From Streptomyces sannanensis (GTDB taxonomy: Bacteria; Actinomycetota; Actinomycetes; Streptomycetales; Streptomycetaceae), in NCBI RefSeq assembly GCF_039536205.1, contig NZ_BAAAYL010000001.1, forward strand, positions 3,658,001-3,722,000: DNA of 64,000 nt, written 5' to 3'. The notes below the pieces were generated by a model. That model saw nothing but the letters and a program-made list of their open reading frames with translations, was not told the origin of the DNA and did no database searches. Both the position numbers and the translations under genes were made by a program. Shown here piece after piece: positions 7,867-17,241 of the stretch (positions are counted from its first letter, which is position 1; each line of letters begins with the position of its first letter).

Positions 7867-8544
7867 ATGCCCGCCAGCGGAACGGTGACCCGCAGCACCC
7901 TGCGACAGCAGGTCGCGGACGCGCTGCGTGACGAAATCCTCGCCGGGCGCCTGCATCCGGGTCAGGAGTTCACCGTCAAACAGATCGCCGAGCAGTACGG
8001 GGTGTCCGCCACCCCCGTGCGCGAGGCGCTGGTCGACCTGGCGGCGCAGGAGCTGCTCGATTCCGACCATCATCGCGGCTTCCGGGTCCACGAGTTCTCG
8101 CTCGACGACTACCGGGGCATGGTCGAGGCCCGCGCGATGGTCGTCGACGGGATCTTCCACAAGACCGGTCTGAACGGAACGGACCCGGCGCACGACACCG
8201 CCCTGGCCTCCGTCCGCCGCCGCGCCGAGGAGTCCGCACGGGCCGCCCGGCTCGGCGACCTGGCCGTACTCATCGGCTACGACCTGCGGTTCTGGCGCGA
8301 GCTCGGCGTACTGGGCGGCAACCGCTATGTCGCCGACTTCCTGCACCGACTGCGTGTGCAGTGCTGGGTGTTCGCCGTCCCGCACCTGCGCGGGCGCGAC
8401 GATCTCAAGGACTGGCTGTGGGACGGCCACGAGGAACTCGTGGACGCCGTGGCGCGGGGCGACGCGGACGCGGCGCAGGCGGTCCTCACGGCCTACCACG
8501 CGCACAGCCGGACCTGGGCGGACCGACTCGAAGGCGGGCACTGA
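7867..8544 (+). CDS. GntR-family regulator, FCD subfamily
   Basis: 225 aa. The N-terminal winged helix (about 5-70) contains LRDEILAGRLHPGQEFTVKQ and EQYGVSATPVREAL, the GntR signature. The C-terminal all-helical FCD ligand domain has the metal/ligand-binding His residues within VRAR-like helices and a late AYHAHSRTW. GAGGAGAGAAC precedes the ATG. A TAAGGT hexamer about 30 nt upstream may be the -10. Its TGA overlaps the ATG of the glycosyltransferase (TGATG), an unusual coupling of regulator to a cell-envelope enzyme. Confidence 0.93.
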   Translation: MPASGTVTRSTLRQQVADALRDEILAGRLHPGQEFTVKQIAEQYGVSATPVREALVDLAAQELLDSDHHRGFRVHEFSLDDYRGMVEARAMVVDGIFHKTGLNGTDPAHDTALASVRRRAEESARAARLGDLAVLIGYDLRFWRELGVLGGNRYVADFLHRLRVQCWVFAVPHLRGRDDLKDWLWDGHEELVDAVARGDADAAQAVLTAYHAHSRTWADRLEGGH

Positions 8545-10982
8545 TGGTCGCGGTCGACGACCGGACGCTGACGGCCACCGTCGATCTGACGGTCGTCATC
8601 CCGGCATACGACGAGGAGAACCGGCTCTGCCCCACTCTGGACGCGGTCCGCGGCCATCTGGAGGGCAGGCCCGGCAGCTGGGAGCTGATCGTCGTCGACG
8701 ACGGATCCGCGGACCGTACCGTCGAGATCGCCATAAGAGCCGCGGCCGAGGATCCCCGGATCAGGGTGATCACCAACGAGACCAACCGCGGCAAGGGCTA
8801 CGCCCTGCGGTGCGGAGTGCTCGCCTCGCGCGGCGACCGGGTACTGATCACCGACGCCGATCTCGCCACCCCCGTCGAGGAGTTGGAGCGGCTCGCGGCA
8901 GAGCTGGACGAGAGCGGGATCGACGCCGCGATCGGGTCGCGCGCGCACCCGGGGGCTATGATCGAAGTGCACCAGGGGAAGGTCCGCGAGTGGTGCGGCA
9001 GGATGGCGAACCGGCTGATCCGGGCCGTGGCCGTGCCCGGTATCAGGGACACCCAGTGCGGATTCAAGCTGTTCGACGGTGACAAGGCCCGGGCCGCCTT
9101 CGGCGATGCCCGGCTCGACGGGTGGGGGATCGACGTAGAGGTGCTGCGGTTCTTCCGCCGCTCCGGCTGGCAGGTGGCCGAGGTTCCGGTGCGCTGGGCG
9201 CACCAGGAGGGCTCCAAGGTCCGTCCGGCCGACTACGGCAAGGTGTTGGTCGAGCTGGTACAGCTGCGCGCCCGGACGGTGCGCCGCGTGGACGTGGTCG
9301 TCTGTGCGCTCTTCCTGCTCGCGTCCGAGCTCCTCTACAAGGGACTGTGGGCGGACCTCGGCCGCCGCTATCTCGCCGACTCCGGGTCGGACCAGACTCA
9401 GTGGGAGTGGTTCTTCGCGGTCACCGCGCACAACGTCTCCCATCTGCACAATCCGTTCTTCACGACCCTTCAGAACTTTCCCGACGGCGTGAATCTGATG
9501 GCCAATACGGCCATGCTGGGCCTGTCCGTGCCGCTCACCCCGGTCACTCTGGCCTTCGGACCCACCGTCACCTGGGCGCTGGTGCTCACCTTCGGGCTCA
9601 CCGCGACGGGCATCGCCTGGTACTGGCTGTTCGTGCGGTGGGCGGTGGGCAACCGCTGGGCGGCCGCGGTCGGCGCGGCGCTCGCCACCTTCGCGCCGCC
9701 GATGATCTCGCACGGCAACGCCCACCCCAACTTCGTGGTGCTCTTCATGATCCCCGTGATCATCGACCGGGTGCTGCGGCTGTGCACGGGCCGTCGGCCC
9801 GTGCGGGACGGGGTCCTGCTGGGGCTGTTCACGACGTACCAGATCTTCATCGGCGAGGAGGCGCTGCTGCTCGCCGCTGTGGGGATCCTGCTCTTCGTGG
9901 TGTCGTACGCCCTCGCGAACCGTGAGGCCGCCCGGACCGCGGCGATGCCACTGCTCAAGGGCGTGGGGGTGGCGCTCGCGGTCTGCCTGCCGCTGGTCGC
10001 CTTCCCGCTGTACTGGCAGTTCTTCGGGCCGCAGAGCTACAAGAGCGTGCTGCACGGCGACAACGCGGGCAACAGCCCACTCTCCTTCCTGGCGTTCGCG
10101 CAGCGTTCCCTGTTCGGCAGCGAGAAGATCGCGGACGGGCTCGCCATGAACCGTACGGAGCAGAACGCCTTCTACGGCTGGCCGCTGGTCGTACTCGCCT
10201 TCGCGATCACCGTCCGCCTGTGGCGGCGCCCCCTGGTCAAGGCGCTGGCGTTCACCACGGTGGCCGCCGCACTGCTTTCCATGGGCCCGAAGATCCGTAT
10301 CCCCCTCACCGACATCGTGCTGCCGGGGCCGTGGCGGATGCTCGCTCACCAGCCGCTGTTCGAGTCGGTGGTCGAGGGCCGGGTGGGCATGATCTGCGCG
10401 CCGGCGCTCGGGGCGCTGGTGGCTATGGCGATCACCGGGCTGGCGGCCACCCCGGTGCCTGCGAACAGGGTTCTGGGGCTGGCCGCGGTCGCCGTCGCTC
10501 TGCTGCCGATCGTGCCGACGCCCTTCCCGACGCGCGACCGGGAACCCGTGCCGCCTTTCATCTCCGACGGGCTGTGGCGCTCGTACGTCGGCAAGGGCGA
10601 GTCGGTGGTGCCGGTGCCGGTGCCCGACCCGGCCTACACGTCGGCGCTGCACTGGCAGTCGGCGACCGGGCTCGGCTTCTCCGTGCCCGGCGGCTACTTC
10701 AACGGGCCGTGGGGCCCGGAGCGCATCGGCATCTACGGACCCCCGCCCCGCCACACATCCAGCCTGCTGCGGGACATCGGCTACGGCCAGCCGGCCCCGC
10801 CCATCGGCTCCGAGTGGCGCGCTCAGGCCCGCGCGGACCTCGCGTACTGGCACGCGGGCGTCGTGGTGCTGGCCCCCCAGGCCAACGACCAGGCGCTGTA
10901 CGAGACCGTGAAGCAACTCCTGGGGCGGGACGGCGAGTGGGTGGGCGGCGCCTGGATCTGGGACCTGCCGTCCCCGTCCTGA
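8544..10982 (+). CDS. GT2 polyprenyl-phosphate glycosyltransferase fused to a polytopic GT-C-like domain
   Basis: 812 aa. Residues about 12-240 are a GT2 domain of the dolichyl/polyprenyl-phosphate glucosyltransferase type: TVVIPAYDEENRL, VVDDGSADRT, NRGKGYALR, the DxD motif in LITDADLATP, and DTQCGFKLF. From about 255 on there are some ten membrane spans, with FAVTAHNVSHLHNPFF and FPDGVNLMAN resembling membrane sugar transferases, and a C-terminal soluble region. The protein plausibly makes a lipid-linked sugar and uses it across the membrane in one chain; this is inference from the fusion. The ATG overlaps the GntR stop codon. Confidence 0.88.
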   Translation: MVAVDDRTLTATVDLTVVIPAYDEENRLCPTLDAVRGHLEGRPGSWELIVVDDGSADRTVEIAIRAAAEDPRIRVITNETNRGKGYALRCGVLASRGDRVLITDADLATPVEELERLAAELDESGIDAAIGSRAHPGAMIEVHQGKVREWCGRMANRLIRAVAVPGIRDTQCGFKLFDGDKARAAFGDARLDGWGIDVEVLRFFRRSGWQVAEVPVRWAHQEGSKVRPADYGKVLVELVQLRARTVRRVDVVVCALFLLASELLYKGLWADLGRRYLADSGSDQTQWEWFFAVTAHNVSHLHNPFFTTLQNFPDGVNLMANTAMLGLSVPLTPVTLAFGPTVTWALVLTFGLTATGIAWYWLFVRWAVGNRWAAAVGAALATFAPPMISHGNAHPNFVVLFMIPVIIDRVLRLCTGRRPVRDGVLLGLFTTYQIFIGEEALLLAAVGILLFVVSYALANREAARTAAMPLLKGVGVALAVCLPLVAFPLYWQFFGPQSYKSVLHGDNAGNSPLSFLAFAQRSLFGSEKIADGLAMNRTEQNAFYGWPLVVLAFAITVRLWRRPLVKALAFTTVAAALLSMGPKIRIPLTDIVLPGPWRMLAHQPLFESVVEGRVGMICAPALGALVAMAITGLAATPVPANRVLGLAAVAVALLPIVPTPFPTRDREPVPPFISDGLWRSYVGKGESVVPVPVPDPAYTSALHWQSATGLGFSVPGGYFNGPWGPERIGIYGPPPRHTSSLLRDIGYGQPAPPIGSEWRAQARADLAYWHAGVVVLAPQANDQALYETVKQLLGRDGEWVGGAWIWDLPSPS

Positions 10983-11054
10983 CCCGGTGTCTGTGCGGAG
11001 CGTGTGCGGCGCATTACGCTGTCCCGACCAACGCGCGACCCAGTGGAGCCTCTC

Positions 11055-11705
11055 TTGGCCTGTGACCTGTGGCTGGTCCCCCTCGTCGATGTGCTGTGCC
11101 ACAGCCCCGACAATCCGTTCGCGGAGGAGATAGCGGCGTACGACAAGGCACTCGGCGAGGCCGGGCTGCCGTCCGTCCCCGTCTTCACCTACATGCCCGG
11201 CCTGTCCGGCGACGTCGCGCCCGTCGCCGGCTTCGACTACGACGCCCTGCACTTCCTGCGCCGTGCGTACCTGCTCCAGATCTGCGGACTGGCGGTGACG
11301 CCGGTCGACGCGCTCGGCGGCGACTACGAACAGCTCCTCGAGATGTTCGAGGCGACCGCCCAGCAGTCCCACCTGGTCTGGCACTACGACCACGCGGGGG
11401 CATACGTGCCGGTGGACTTCCCGGCCCCGCTGTCCAACGACGAGCTCCTCGCCGGCGGCGGCCCCCTCGGCTCCGCCCAGGGGCTGCTGCGCGAGCTGCA
11501 GTCCGTCGCCCCGTCGATCGGTATCGACCCGGCCAACCCCCCGGCCGCCCCGGCCCCGCCCCAGCGGGCCACCACCCTCGAGGAACCGGCGGGCCCCATC
11601 CCCTACGACGAAAGCCCCTTCGCCCGCGAACGCCATGTCTGGCTGGGCCTCCACGCGGCGGCGACCCGCAGCCTGGCCCAAGGCTCCATGATCATCTTCA
11701 GCTGA
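11055..11705 (+). CDS. Conserved actinobacterial hypothetical protein
   Basis: 216 aa from TTG 11055, chosen because GTGGAG (11043-11048) is a good ribosome-binding site and MACDLWLVPLVDVLCH is a natural N-terminus. A GTG at 11043 is the alternative. No named domain; there is a Tyr/Trp-rich middle (SHLVWHYDHAGAYVPVDFP) and a C-terminal WLGLHAAATRSLAQGSMIIF. No signal peptide or membrane span. Genes of this kind sit next to recR/ybaB clusters in streptomycetes. Function unknown. Confidence 0.75.
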   Translation: MACDLWLVPLVDVLCHSPDNPFAEEIAAYDKALGEAGLPSVPVFTYMPGLSGDVAPVAGFDYDALHFLRRAYLLQICGLAVTPVDALGGDYEQLLEMFEATAQQSHLVWHYDHAGAYVPVDFPAPLSNDELLAGGGPLGSAQGLLRELQSVAPSIGIDPANPPAAPAPPQRATTLEEPAGPIPYDESPFARERHVWLGLHAAATRSLAQGSMIIFS

Positions 11706-11728
11706 CCGAAGTCCACCGGTCCGTACCC

Positions 11729-11763
11729 GCCGCCGGAGACGTCAGCGCGGCGTCTCCGGCGGC
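11729..11763. terminator. Bidirectional terminator between convergent genes
   Basis: GCCGCCGGAGACG (11729-11741) pairs perfectly with 11751-11763. The 9-nt loop contains the stop codon of the minus-strand SLATT gene, so the stem overlaps that gene's 3' end. Confidence 0.8.
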
Positions 11764-12461
11764 CGCTGCCGGGGCATGTTCGGGCGGGCCATCGGCGGCA
11801 GCGGGAAACGGGGCACCACCGACCCGTTCACCCCGTCCGCGCGGGACCCGGGCGCGGCCGCCGCCTGCATCACCAGCGGCGCCGGACCGGACCGGAACGC
11901 CACCATCCAGTCCGCGGTCTCGGAGCGCACCAGCTCCGTCACGTCCTCCGAGAAACGCCTCAGGACGGTCAGGCAGCGTTCCGCCGCCTCGCTCGCCGTG
12001 CCCTCGGTCGGGCCCAGTACCTCCCGCACGCTCTCCGACGCCCAGTCGAACTGCAGCGTCTGCAGACGCCGCTGCACCGCCTGCGCCGTCGCCATGTCCC
12101 GCATCCACCCGGCGGTCAGCCCGAACCACCGGTCACAGGCCGCGCACGCCGCACCCAGCAGCAGCGACAGATACCCCCAGCCCGCCGCCCCCGGGAGGCC
12201 GCCGGTGAGGTCCAGCAGCGGCAGCGCGGCACCGGCGACGACCCCCGCCGCCGTACCGGCCCGGAGTGCCTGCGCTCCGCGGCGCTTCCACGCGCGGTCC
12301 GCGAGGTACCAGCCCGCCGTGCGCAGGGCGTCGGACTCGACCCGGCGGTAGAGCTCGTCGAGGCGTTCGGCCGGCTCACCCCAGTCGCCGAGCGGGAACG
12401 GCCGCCCGGTCAGATCGCACGGCCGTGACCCGCCGCCCTCCTCCATCTCCGGCTGGCTCAC
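11742..12461 (-). CDS. SLATT-domain two-helix membrane protein
   Basis: 239 aa. Two membrane helices are visible around residues 62-105 (GVVAGAALPLLDLTG, GYLSLLLGAACAACDRWFGL). They are flanked by an N-terminal RPFPLGDWGEPAERLDELYRRVE segment and a long soluble helical C-terminal half, the SLATT layout. The GTG start has GGAGGG 8-9 nt upstream. SLATT proteins are predicted pore-forming effectors in some conflict systems, but a stand-alone copy beside ybaB-recR is common in streptomycetes, and no nucleotide-sensing partner is seen here. A housekeeping envelope role is as likely. Confidence 0.8.
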   Translation of the reverse strand: MSQPEMEEGGGSRPCDLTGRPFPLGDWGEPAERLDELYRRVESDALRTAGWYLADRAWKRRGAQALRAGTAAGVVAGAALPLLDLTGGLPGAAGWGYLSLLLGAACAACDRWFGLTAGWMRDMATAQAVQRRLQTLQFDWASESVREVLGPTEGTASEAAERCLTVLRRFSEDVTELVRSETADWMVAFRSGPAPLVMQAAAAPGSRADGVNGSVVPRFPLPPMARPNMPRQRPPETPR

Positions 12462-12690
12462 CCGGCCGCTCCCTCCGCGCTGCTTTTCTCCCACGCCTTT
12501 CCTACCGCCGAATGGTGGGCCGCGGGGCCGGTATCCCGGGAATTCCGCTCGTAAGAAGGCCTTGATCAGGTATAGGCGCTTACCGCCTCTCACCCGAAAG
12601 AGTCGCTGCGGGCGGCATGGGGCGCGGTGTCCGGCGACCACGTAGGCTCGGGACTGCCGGTAGAAGCCGTGAGAAGAGACGGAGCGAATC

Positions 12691-13026
12691 GTGATCCCTG
12701 GTGGCGGCCAGCCCAATATGCAGCAGCTCCTCCAGCAGGCCCAGAAGATGCAGCAGGATCTGGCGCGGGCCCAGGAGGAACTGGCACAGGCCGAGGTGGA
12801 CGGCCAGGCGGGAGGTGGTCTGGTGAAGGCCACCGTGACCGGCTCCGGTGAGCTGCGGGCCCTGGTGATCGACCCGAAGGCGGTCGACCCGGAGGACACG
12901 GAGACCCTCGCCGACCTGATCGTCGCCGCGGTGCAGGCGGCCAACGAGAACGCGAAGACGCTCCAGGAGCAGAAGCTGGGCCCGCTCGCCCAGGGCCTGG
13001 GCGGCATGCCGGGACTGCCCTTCTAA
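12691..13026 (+). CDS. YbaB/EbfC nucleoid-associated protein
   Basis: 111 aa, the usual size. The family shape is clear: a glutamine-rich N-terminal helix ([20 protein letters not shown]), then [21 protein letters not shown], then a C-terminal helix ending GGMPGLPF. It is a dimeric DNA-binding protein that nearly always lies immediately upstream of recR, as here (55-nt gap). GTG start preceded by GACGGAG. A TAGGCT hexamer at 12643 may be the -10. Confidence 0.95.
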   Translation: MIPGGGQPNMQQLLQQAQKMQQDLARAQEELAQAEVDGQAGGGLVKATVTGSGELRALVIDPKAVDPEDTETLADLIVAAVQAANENAKTLQEQKLGPLAQGLGGMPGLPF

Positions 13027-13081
13027 GGCTTTTGCCGGGGAACTACCGTACCTATCACAGTCAGACGAGAGAGGCGCTCCG

Positions 13082-13681
13082 GTGTACGAAGGCGTGGTCC
13101 AGGACCTCATCGACGAATTGGGCAGGCTGCCCGGCGTCGGTCCCAAGAGCGCGCAGCGGATCGCCTTCCACGTCCTGCAGGCCGAGCCCGCCGACGTCCG
13201 CCGGCTCGCGCACGCGCTGCTCGAGGTGAAGGACAAGGTCCGCTTCTGCTCGGTCTGCGGCAACGTCGCGCAGCAGGAGCAGTGCGCGATCTGCCGGGAC
13301 GCGCGTCGCGACCTGGCGGTCATCTGCGTCGTCGAGGAGCCGAAGGACGTCGTGGCGATCGAGCGCACCCGCGAGTTCCGGGGCCGGTACCACGTGCTCG
13401 GCGGCGCGATCAGCCCGATCGAGGGCGTCGGCCCCGACGACCTGAGGATCCGCGAGCTCCTCGCCCGCCTCGCCGACGGCACGGTGACGGAACTGATCCT
13501 GGCGACGGACCCCAACCTGGAGGGCGAGGCCACGGCCACGTACCTGGCGCGCATGGTCAAGCCGATGGGCCTGAAGGTCACCCGGCTGGCCAGCGGCCTC
13601 CCGGTGGGCGGAGACCTGGAGTACGCCGACGAGGTCACGCTGGGGCGTGCCTTCGAGGGAAGGCGGTTGCTCGATGTCTGA
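13082..13681 (+). CDS. recR: Recombination mediator protein RecR
   Basis: 199 aa, full length. The order is helix-hairpin-helix (13-32, [20 protein letters not shown]), Cys4 zinc finger (C56, C59, C68, C71) and Toprim domain from [16 protein letters not shown] to [13 protein letters not shown]. It acts with RecF/RecO to load RecA at gaps. GTG start, downstream of ybaB in one operon. Its last 57 bp are the first unit of a tandem duplication (13625-14019). The protein itself still ends normally in EGRRLLDV. Confidence 0.96.
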   Translation: MYEGVVQDLIDELGRLPGVGPKSAQRIAFHVLQAEPADVRRLAHALLEVKDKVRFCSVCGNVAQQEQCAICRDARRDLAVICVVEEPKDVVAIERTREFRGRYHVLGGAISPIEGVGPDDLRIRELLARLADGTVTELILATDPNLEGEATATYLARMVKPMGLKVTRLASGLPVGGDLEYADEVTLGRAFEGRRLLDV

Positions 13682-14019
13682 CCGCCTGGCCCACCACGCC
13701 GGCCGGACGGAGTCCGGCACAGCGCTCCACAGTGACACGAGCCGCTCCGCGGCGTGGCGGCGGAGCGGTGCGAGGGGCGCGGAAAGACGGGTCGCCGACG
13801 AGGTCACGCTGGGGCGTGCCTTCGAAGGGAGGCGGTTGCTCGATGTCTGACCGTCTGGCCCACCACGCCGGCCGGACGGAGTCCGGCACAGCGCTCCACA
13901 GTGACACGAGCCGCTCCGCGGCGTGGCGGCGGAGCGGTGCGAGGGGCGCGGAAAGACGGGTCGCCGACGAGGTCACGCTGGGGCGTGCCTTCGAGGGAAG
14001 GCGGCTCCTGGATGTATGA
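13625..14019 (+). repeat. 169-bp tandem duplication carrying the 3' end of recR (2.3 copies)
   Basis: Copies begin at 13625, 13794 and 13963, a constant 169-bp period. Each starts with the last 57 bp of recR ([18 protein letters not shown], stop). Copies 1 and 2 add 112 bp containing a hairpin (CCGCTCCGC/GCGGAGCGG); copy 3 stops at the recR tail. Copies 1 and 2 differ at only about three positions. Copy 3 uses different codons for the final residues (CTC CTG GAT GTA), so copy 3 may be the original recR end. Because 169 is not a multiple of 3, a short frame starting [10 protein letters not shown] runs from each copy into the next recR tail. Confidence 0.9.
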
Positions 14020-14093
14020 CGAGGAAACATCCGCGGCAACACACGCGGCAACACGAGCCTGCCGGCCGAAGGCCGCTGAGGGAGGCCTGCACG

Positions 14094-14753
14094 ATGTCTG
14101 ACGCCATGCTCCACTCCGCCTTGCGCGATCCGGGCGACTTCTCGGTCCAGATCGCCGACCAGGTCGAGTCCTTCATCGTCGCCGTCACCGAGGTGGCCAA
14201 GGGCGACGAGCCGGACAGCGCCATTCCGTTCCTGCTGCTGGAGGTCTCGCAGCTGCTGCTGGCCGGCGGCCGCCTCGGAGCCCACGAGGACTTCGTCCCG
14301 GACGAGCGCTACGAGCCGGACCTCGGCCCGGAGCCGGACGTCGACGACCTGCGTGAGCGGCTGGCCGCGATCCTCGACCCGGTGGACGTCTACTCCGAGG
14401 TCTTCGATCCGTACGAGCCGCGCAAGGCCCCGGTCGCCTGCCGGATCTCCGACGACCTCGCGGATGTCGTCACCGACCTGCGCCACGGACTCGCCCACTA
14501 CAGGGCGGGCCGCACCGCCGAGGCCCTGTGGTGGTGGCAGTTCTCCTACTTCTCCAACTGGGGCTCCACCGCGTCGGCCACCCTGCGGGCCCTTCAGTCC
14601 CTCGTCGCCCATGTCCGCCTCGACCAGCCCCTGGCGGAGCTCGACGGCCTCGACACGGACTCCCCGACGGACGACGACGACCTCGCAGAGGAGGCGGGCA
14701 AAGTCATGGCGGAGGAGCTCGGGGCACCGCTGGGTCTGCGCCCTGCCCAGTGA
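14094..14753 (+). CDS. DUF5063 domain protein
   Basis: 219 aa, acidic and soluble, matching the DUF5063 family (FSVQIADQVESFIVAVTEVA, DVYSEVFDPYEP, WWWQFSYFSNWGSTASATLR). ATG start with GAGGGAGG 9 nt upstream. It lies between recR and ask, as expected for streptomycetes. Molecular function is unknown; neighbourhood with recR and ybaB hints at a DNA-related role but is weak evidence. Confidence 0.9.
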   Translation: MSDAMLHSALRDPGDFSVQIADQVESFIVAVTEVAKGDEPDSAIPFLLLEVSQLLLAGGRLGAHEDFVPDERYEPDLGPEPDVDDLRERLAAILDPVDVYSEVFDPYEPRKAPVACRISDDLADVVTDLRHGLAHYRAGRTAEALWWWQFSYFSNWGSTASATLRALQSLVAHVRLDQPLAELDGLDTDSPTDDDDLAEEAGKVMAEELGAPLGLRPAQ

Positions 14754-14914
14754 TCACCCCGAACGATTACGACATGAACGCCGCATCTCACGATGCGATA
14801 TGAATCGGGCGATTCCGGTTGCCTCGTTAGACTGAACCGACCGCAGTACTGCGGGGGCGCCGGAATTGTTCCGGGTCGCCCCCCGGAAAGACACGGACTG
14901 AGCGAGGAGCGCAC

Positions 14915-16186
14915 GTGGGCCTTGTCGTGCAGAAGTACGGAGGCTCCTCCGTAGCCGATGCCGAAGGCATCAAGCGCGTCGCCAAGCGAATCGTCGATGC
15001 CAAGAAGGCCGGCCACCAGGTGGTCGTCGTGGTATCCGCGATGGGCGACACGACGGACGAGCTGATCGATCTCGCCGAGCAGGTTTCCCCGATTCCTGCC
15101 GGGCGGGAGTTCGACATGCTGCTGACCGCCGGGGAGCGGATCTCCATGGCCCTGCTGGCGATGGCGATCAAAAACCTGGGTCACAAGGCCCAGTCGTTCA
15201 CCGGCAGCCAGGCGGGCGTCATCACCGACTCGGTCCACAACAAAGCGCGCATCATCGATGTCACGCCGGGCCGCATCCGCACCGCTCTCGACGAGGGCAA
15301 CATCGCGATCGTCGCCGGCTTCCAGGGTGTGTCCCAGGACAAGAAGGACATCACCACCCTCGGACGCGGCGGCTCCGACACCACCGCTGTCGCACTGGCG
15401 GCCGCGCTGGACGCCGAGGTCTGCGAGATCTACACGGATGTGGACGGCGTGTTCACCGCCGACCCGCGGGTCGTGAAGAAGGCCCGCAAGATCGACTGGA
15501 TCAACTTCGAGGACATGCTGGAGCTCGCCAGCTCCGGCTCCAAGGTGCTGCTGCACCGGTGCGTCGAGTACGCACGCCGTTACAACATCCCGATCCATGT
15601 CCGGTCCTCGTTCTCGGGGCTCCAGGGCACATGGGTCAGCAACGAACCGCAAGGGGACCAGAAGGTGGAGCAGGCCATCATCTCCGGTGTCGCCCACGAC
15701 ACCTCCGAGGCGAAGATCACCGTCGTCGGGGTGCCGGACAAGCCGGGCGAGGCCGCCGTGATCTTCCGTTTGATCGCTGACGCAGAGATCAACATCGACA
15801 TGGTGGTGCAGAACGTCTCTGCCGCCTCCACCGGTCTGACCGACATCTCCTTCACTCTCCCCAAGGCCGAGGGCCACAAGGCCACCGAGGCGCTGGAGAA
15901 GGCGAAGGCCGCCATCGGCTTCGAGTCGCTGCGTTACGACGACCAGATCGCGAAGATCTCCCTGGTCGGCGCCGGCATGAAGACCAACCCGGGTGTCACC
16001 GCGGCCTTCTTCGAGGCGCTCTCCGACGCGGGCGTGAACATCGAGCTGATCTCGACCTCCGAGATCCGGATCTCGGTCGTGACCCGCGCCGACGACGTCA
16101 ACGAAGCCGTGTGCGCCGTGCACACCGCCTTCGGCCTGGACAGCGACAGCGACGAGGCGGTCGTCTACGGAGGCACCGGGCGATGA
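14915..16186 (+). CDS. ask: Aspartokinase (alpha subunit; beta subunit from an internal start)
   Basis: 423 aa, phosphorylates L-aspartate, entry to lysine/threonine/methionine and diaminopimelate synthesis. The kinase domain begins [19 protein letters not shown]. The C-terminal third carries two ACT domains ([28 protein letters not shown]), the feedback site. GTG start after GAGCGAGGAGCG. An internal GTG at 15665 with its own AAGGGGA should yield a 173-residue beta subunit in the same frame. The last four bases overlap asd (ATGA). A plausible promoter lies in the AT-richer 14760-14840 segment. Confidence 0.96.
   Translation: MGLVVQKYGGSSVADAEGIKRVAKRIVDAKKAGHQVVVVVSAMGDTTDELIDLAEQVSPIPAGREFDMLLTAGERISMALLAMAIKNLGHKAQSFTGSQAGVITDSVHNKARIIDVTPGRIRTALDEGNIAIVAGFQGVSQDKKDITTLGRGGSDTTAVALAAALDAEVCEIYTDVDGVFTADPRVVKKARKIDWINFEDMLELASSGSKVLLHRCVEYARRYNIPIHVRSSFSGLQGTWVSNEPQGDQKVEQAIISGVAHDTSEAKITVVGVPDKPGEAAVIFRLIADAEINIDMVVQNVSAASTGLTDISFTLPKAEGHKATEALEKAKAAIGFESLRYDDQIAKISLVGAGMKTNPGVTAAFFEALSDAGVNIELISTSEIRISVVTRADDVNEAVCAVHTAFGLDSDSDEAVVYGGTGR
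15649..15667 (+). promoter_or_regulatory. Internal ribosome-binding site and GTG start of the aspartokinase beta subunit
   Basis: AAGGGGA (15649-15655) is spaced 9 nt from an in-frame GTG (15665) leading into [16 protein letters not shown], exactly before the ACT domains. Overlapping alpha/beta subunits are established for actinobacterial aspartokinases. Confidence 0.7.
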
Positions 16187-17241
16187 CCCGCAGACCGACG
16201 CTCGCGGTCGTGGGGGCGACCGGAGCAGTCGGTGAGGTGATGCTCCAGATCCTGTCGCAGCACGCTGACGTCTGGGGCGACATCCGTCTGGTCTCGTCCC
16301 CGCGCTCGGCCGGCCGCAAGCTGGCCGTGCGCGGGGAGGAGACCGAAGTGGCGGCCCTCACCGAGGAGGTCTTCGAGGGCGTCGACATCGCGATGTTCGA
16401 CGTGCCGGACGAGGTCTCCGCGCAGTGGGCGCCGATCGCCGCCGCCAAGGGCGCGGTGGTGGTGGACAGTTCGGCCGCGTTCCGGATGGACCCGGACGTG
16501 CCGCTGGTCGTTCCCGAGATCAACCCCCATGCCGTGCGGCTCCGCCCGCGCGGCATCGTGGCGAGCCCGAACTGCACCACGCTCGCGATGATCGTCGCGG
16601 CGGGTGCGCTGCACGCCGAGTTCGGGCTGAGCGAGCTGGTCGTCTCCTCGTACCAGGCCGCGAGCGGCGTGGGCCGCGCCGGGGCCGAGACGCTGCGCGC
16701 CCAGCTCTCGCTCGTCGCCGGTACGGAACTGGGGGCCGCCCCCGGGGACGTGCGCCGCGTGCTGGGGGAGGACACCGGGCCGTTCCCGGCGCCGCTGGCC
16801 CTCAACGTGGTGCCGTGGGTGGGGACGTACGGGCAGGACGGCTGGTCCTCGGAGGAGCTGAAGATCCGCGACGAGACGCGGAAGATCCTGGACCTGCCGC
16901 AGCTGCGGGTGTCCGCGACCTGCGTCCGTGTCCCCGTGCTGAACACCCATTCGCTCGCCGTGCACGCCCGTTTCGAGCATGAGGTCACCGTCCCGCGGGC
17001 CCACGAGATCCTGGCGACCGCCCCGGGCGTGGTGCTTTTCGACGATCCGGCGGCCGGGAACTTTCCGACGCCGGCCGATGTCGTGGGCACCGACCCGGTC
17101 TGGGTGGGACGGGTACGGCGCTCGCTCGACGACCCACAAGGGCTGGAATTCTTCGTATCCGGGGACAATTTGCGCAAGGGTGCCGCCCTGAACACCGCGC
17201 AGATCGCCGAGTTGGTCGCGGCGGAATTCATGCCGCTGTGA
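16183..17241 (+). CDS. asd: Aspartate-semialdehyde dehydrogenase
   Basis: 352 aa, reduces aspartyl phosphate with NADPH. NADP-binding GATGAVG at 11-17; catalytic cysteine C131 in [18 protein letters not shown] and [10 protein letters not shown] complete the pattern. ATG overlaps the ask stop (ATGA), so the two sequential enzymes are translationally coupled. The 285-nt gap that follows contains the sigma-factor leader and no other convincing gene. Confidence 0.96.
   Translation: MTRRPTLAVVGATGAVGEVMLQILSQHADVWGDIRLVSSPRSAGRKLAVRGEETEVAALTEEVFEGVDIAMFDVPDEVSAQWAPIAAAKGAVVVDSSAAFRMDPDVPLVVPEINPHAVRLRPRGIVASPNCTTLAMIVAAGALHAEFGLSELVVSSYQAASGVGRAGAETLRAQLSLVAGTELGAAPGDVRRVLGEDTGPFPAPLALNVVPWVGTYGQDGWSSEELKIRDETRKILDLPQLRVSATCVRVPVLNTHSLAVHARFEHEVTVPRAHEILATAPGVVLFDDPAAGNFPTPADVVGTDPVWVGRVRRSLDDPQGLEFFVSGDNLRKGAALNTAQIAELVAAEFMPL

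Noticed and set aside
8493-11681. 1062-codon minus-strand frame opposite the glycosyltransferase
   Set aside because: Low-complexity Arg/Gly/His composition typical of antisense frames in high-GC DNA; the plus strand carries clear domains.
11742-12461. SLATT protein as the core of a defence system
   Set aside because: No nucleotide-signalling, TIR or reverse-transcriptase partner is adjacent; the gene is in a stable ybaB-recR context.
11742-13007. Long minus-strand frame of 421 codons spanning the SLATT gene and the opposite strand of ybaB
   Set aside because: Only the part from GTG 12461 has SLATT features and a ribosome-binding site; the rest is antisense to ybaB.
13647-13850. Small frames beginning [10 protein letters not shown] in the recR repeat as a new gene
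   Set aside because: They arise from the 169-bp duplication and end in recR tail sequence; no ribosome-binding site or independent conservation can be shown.
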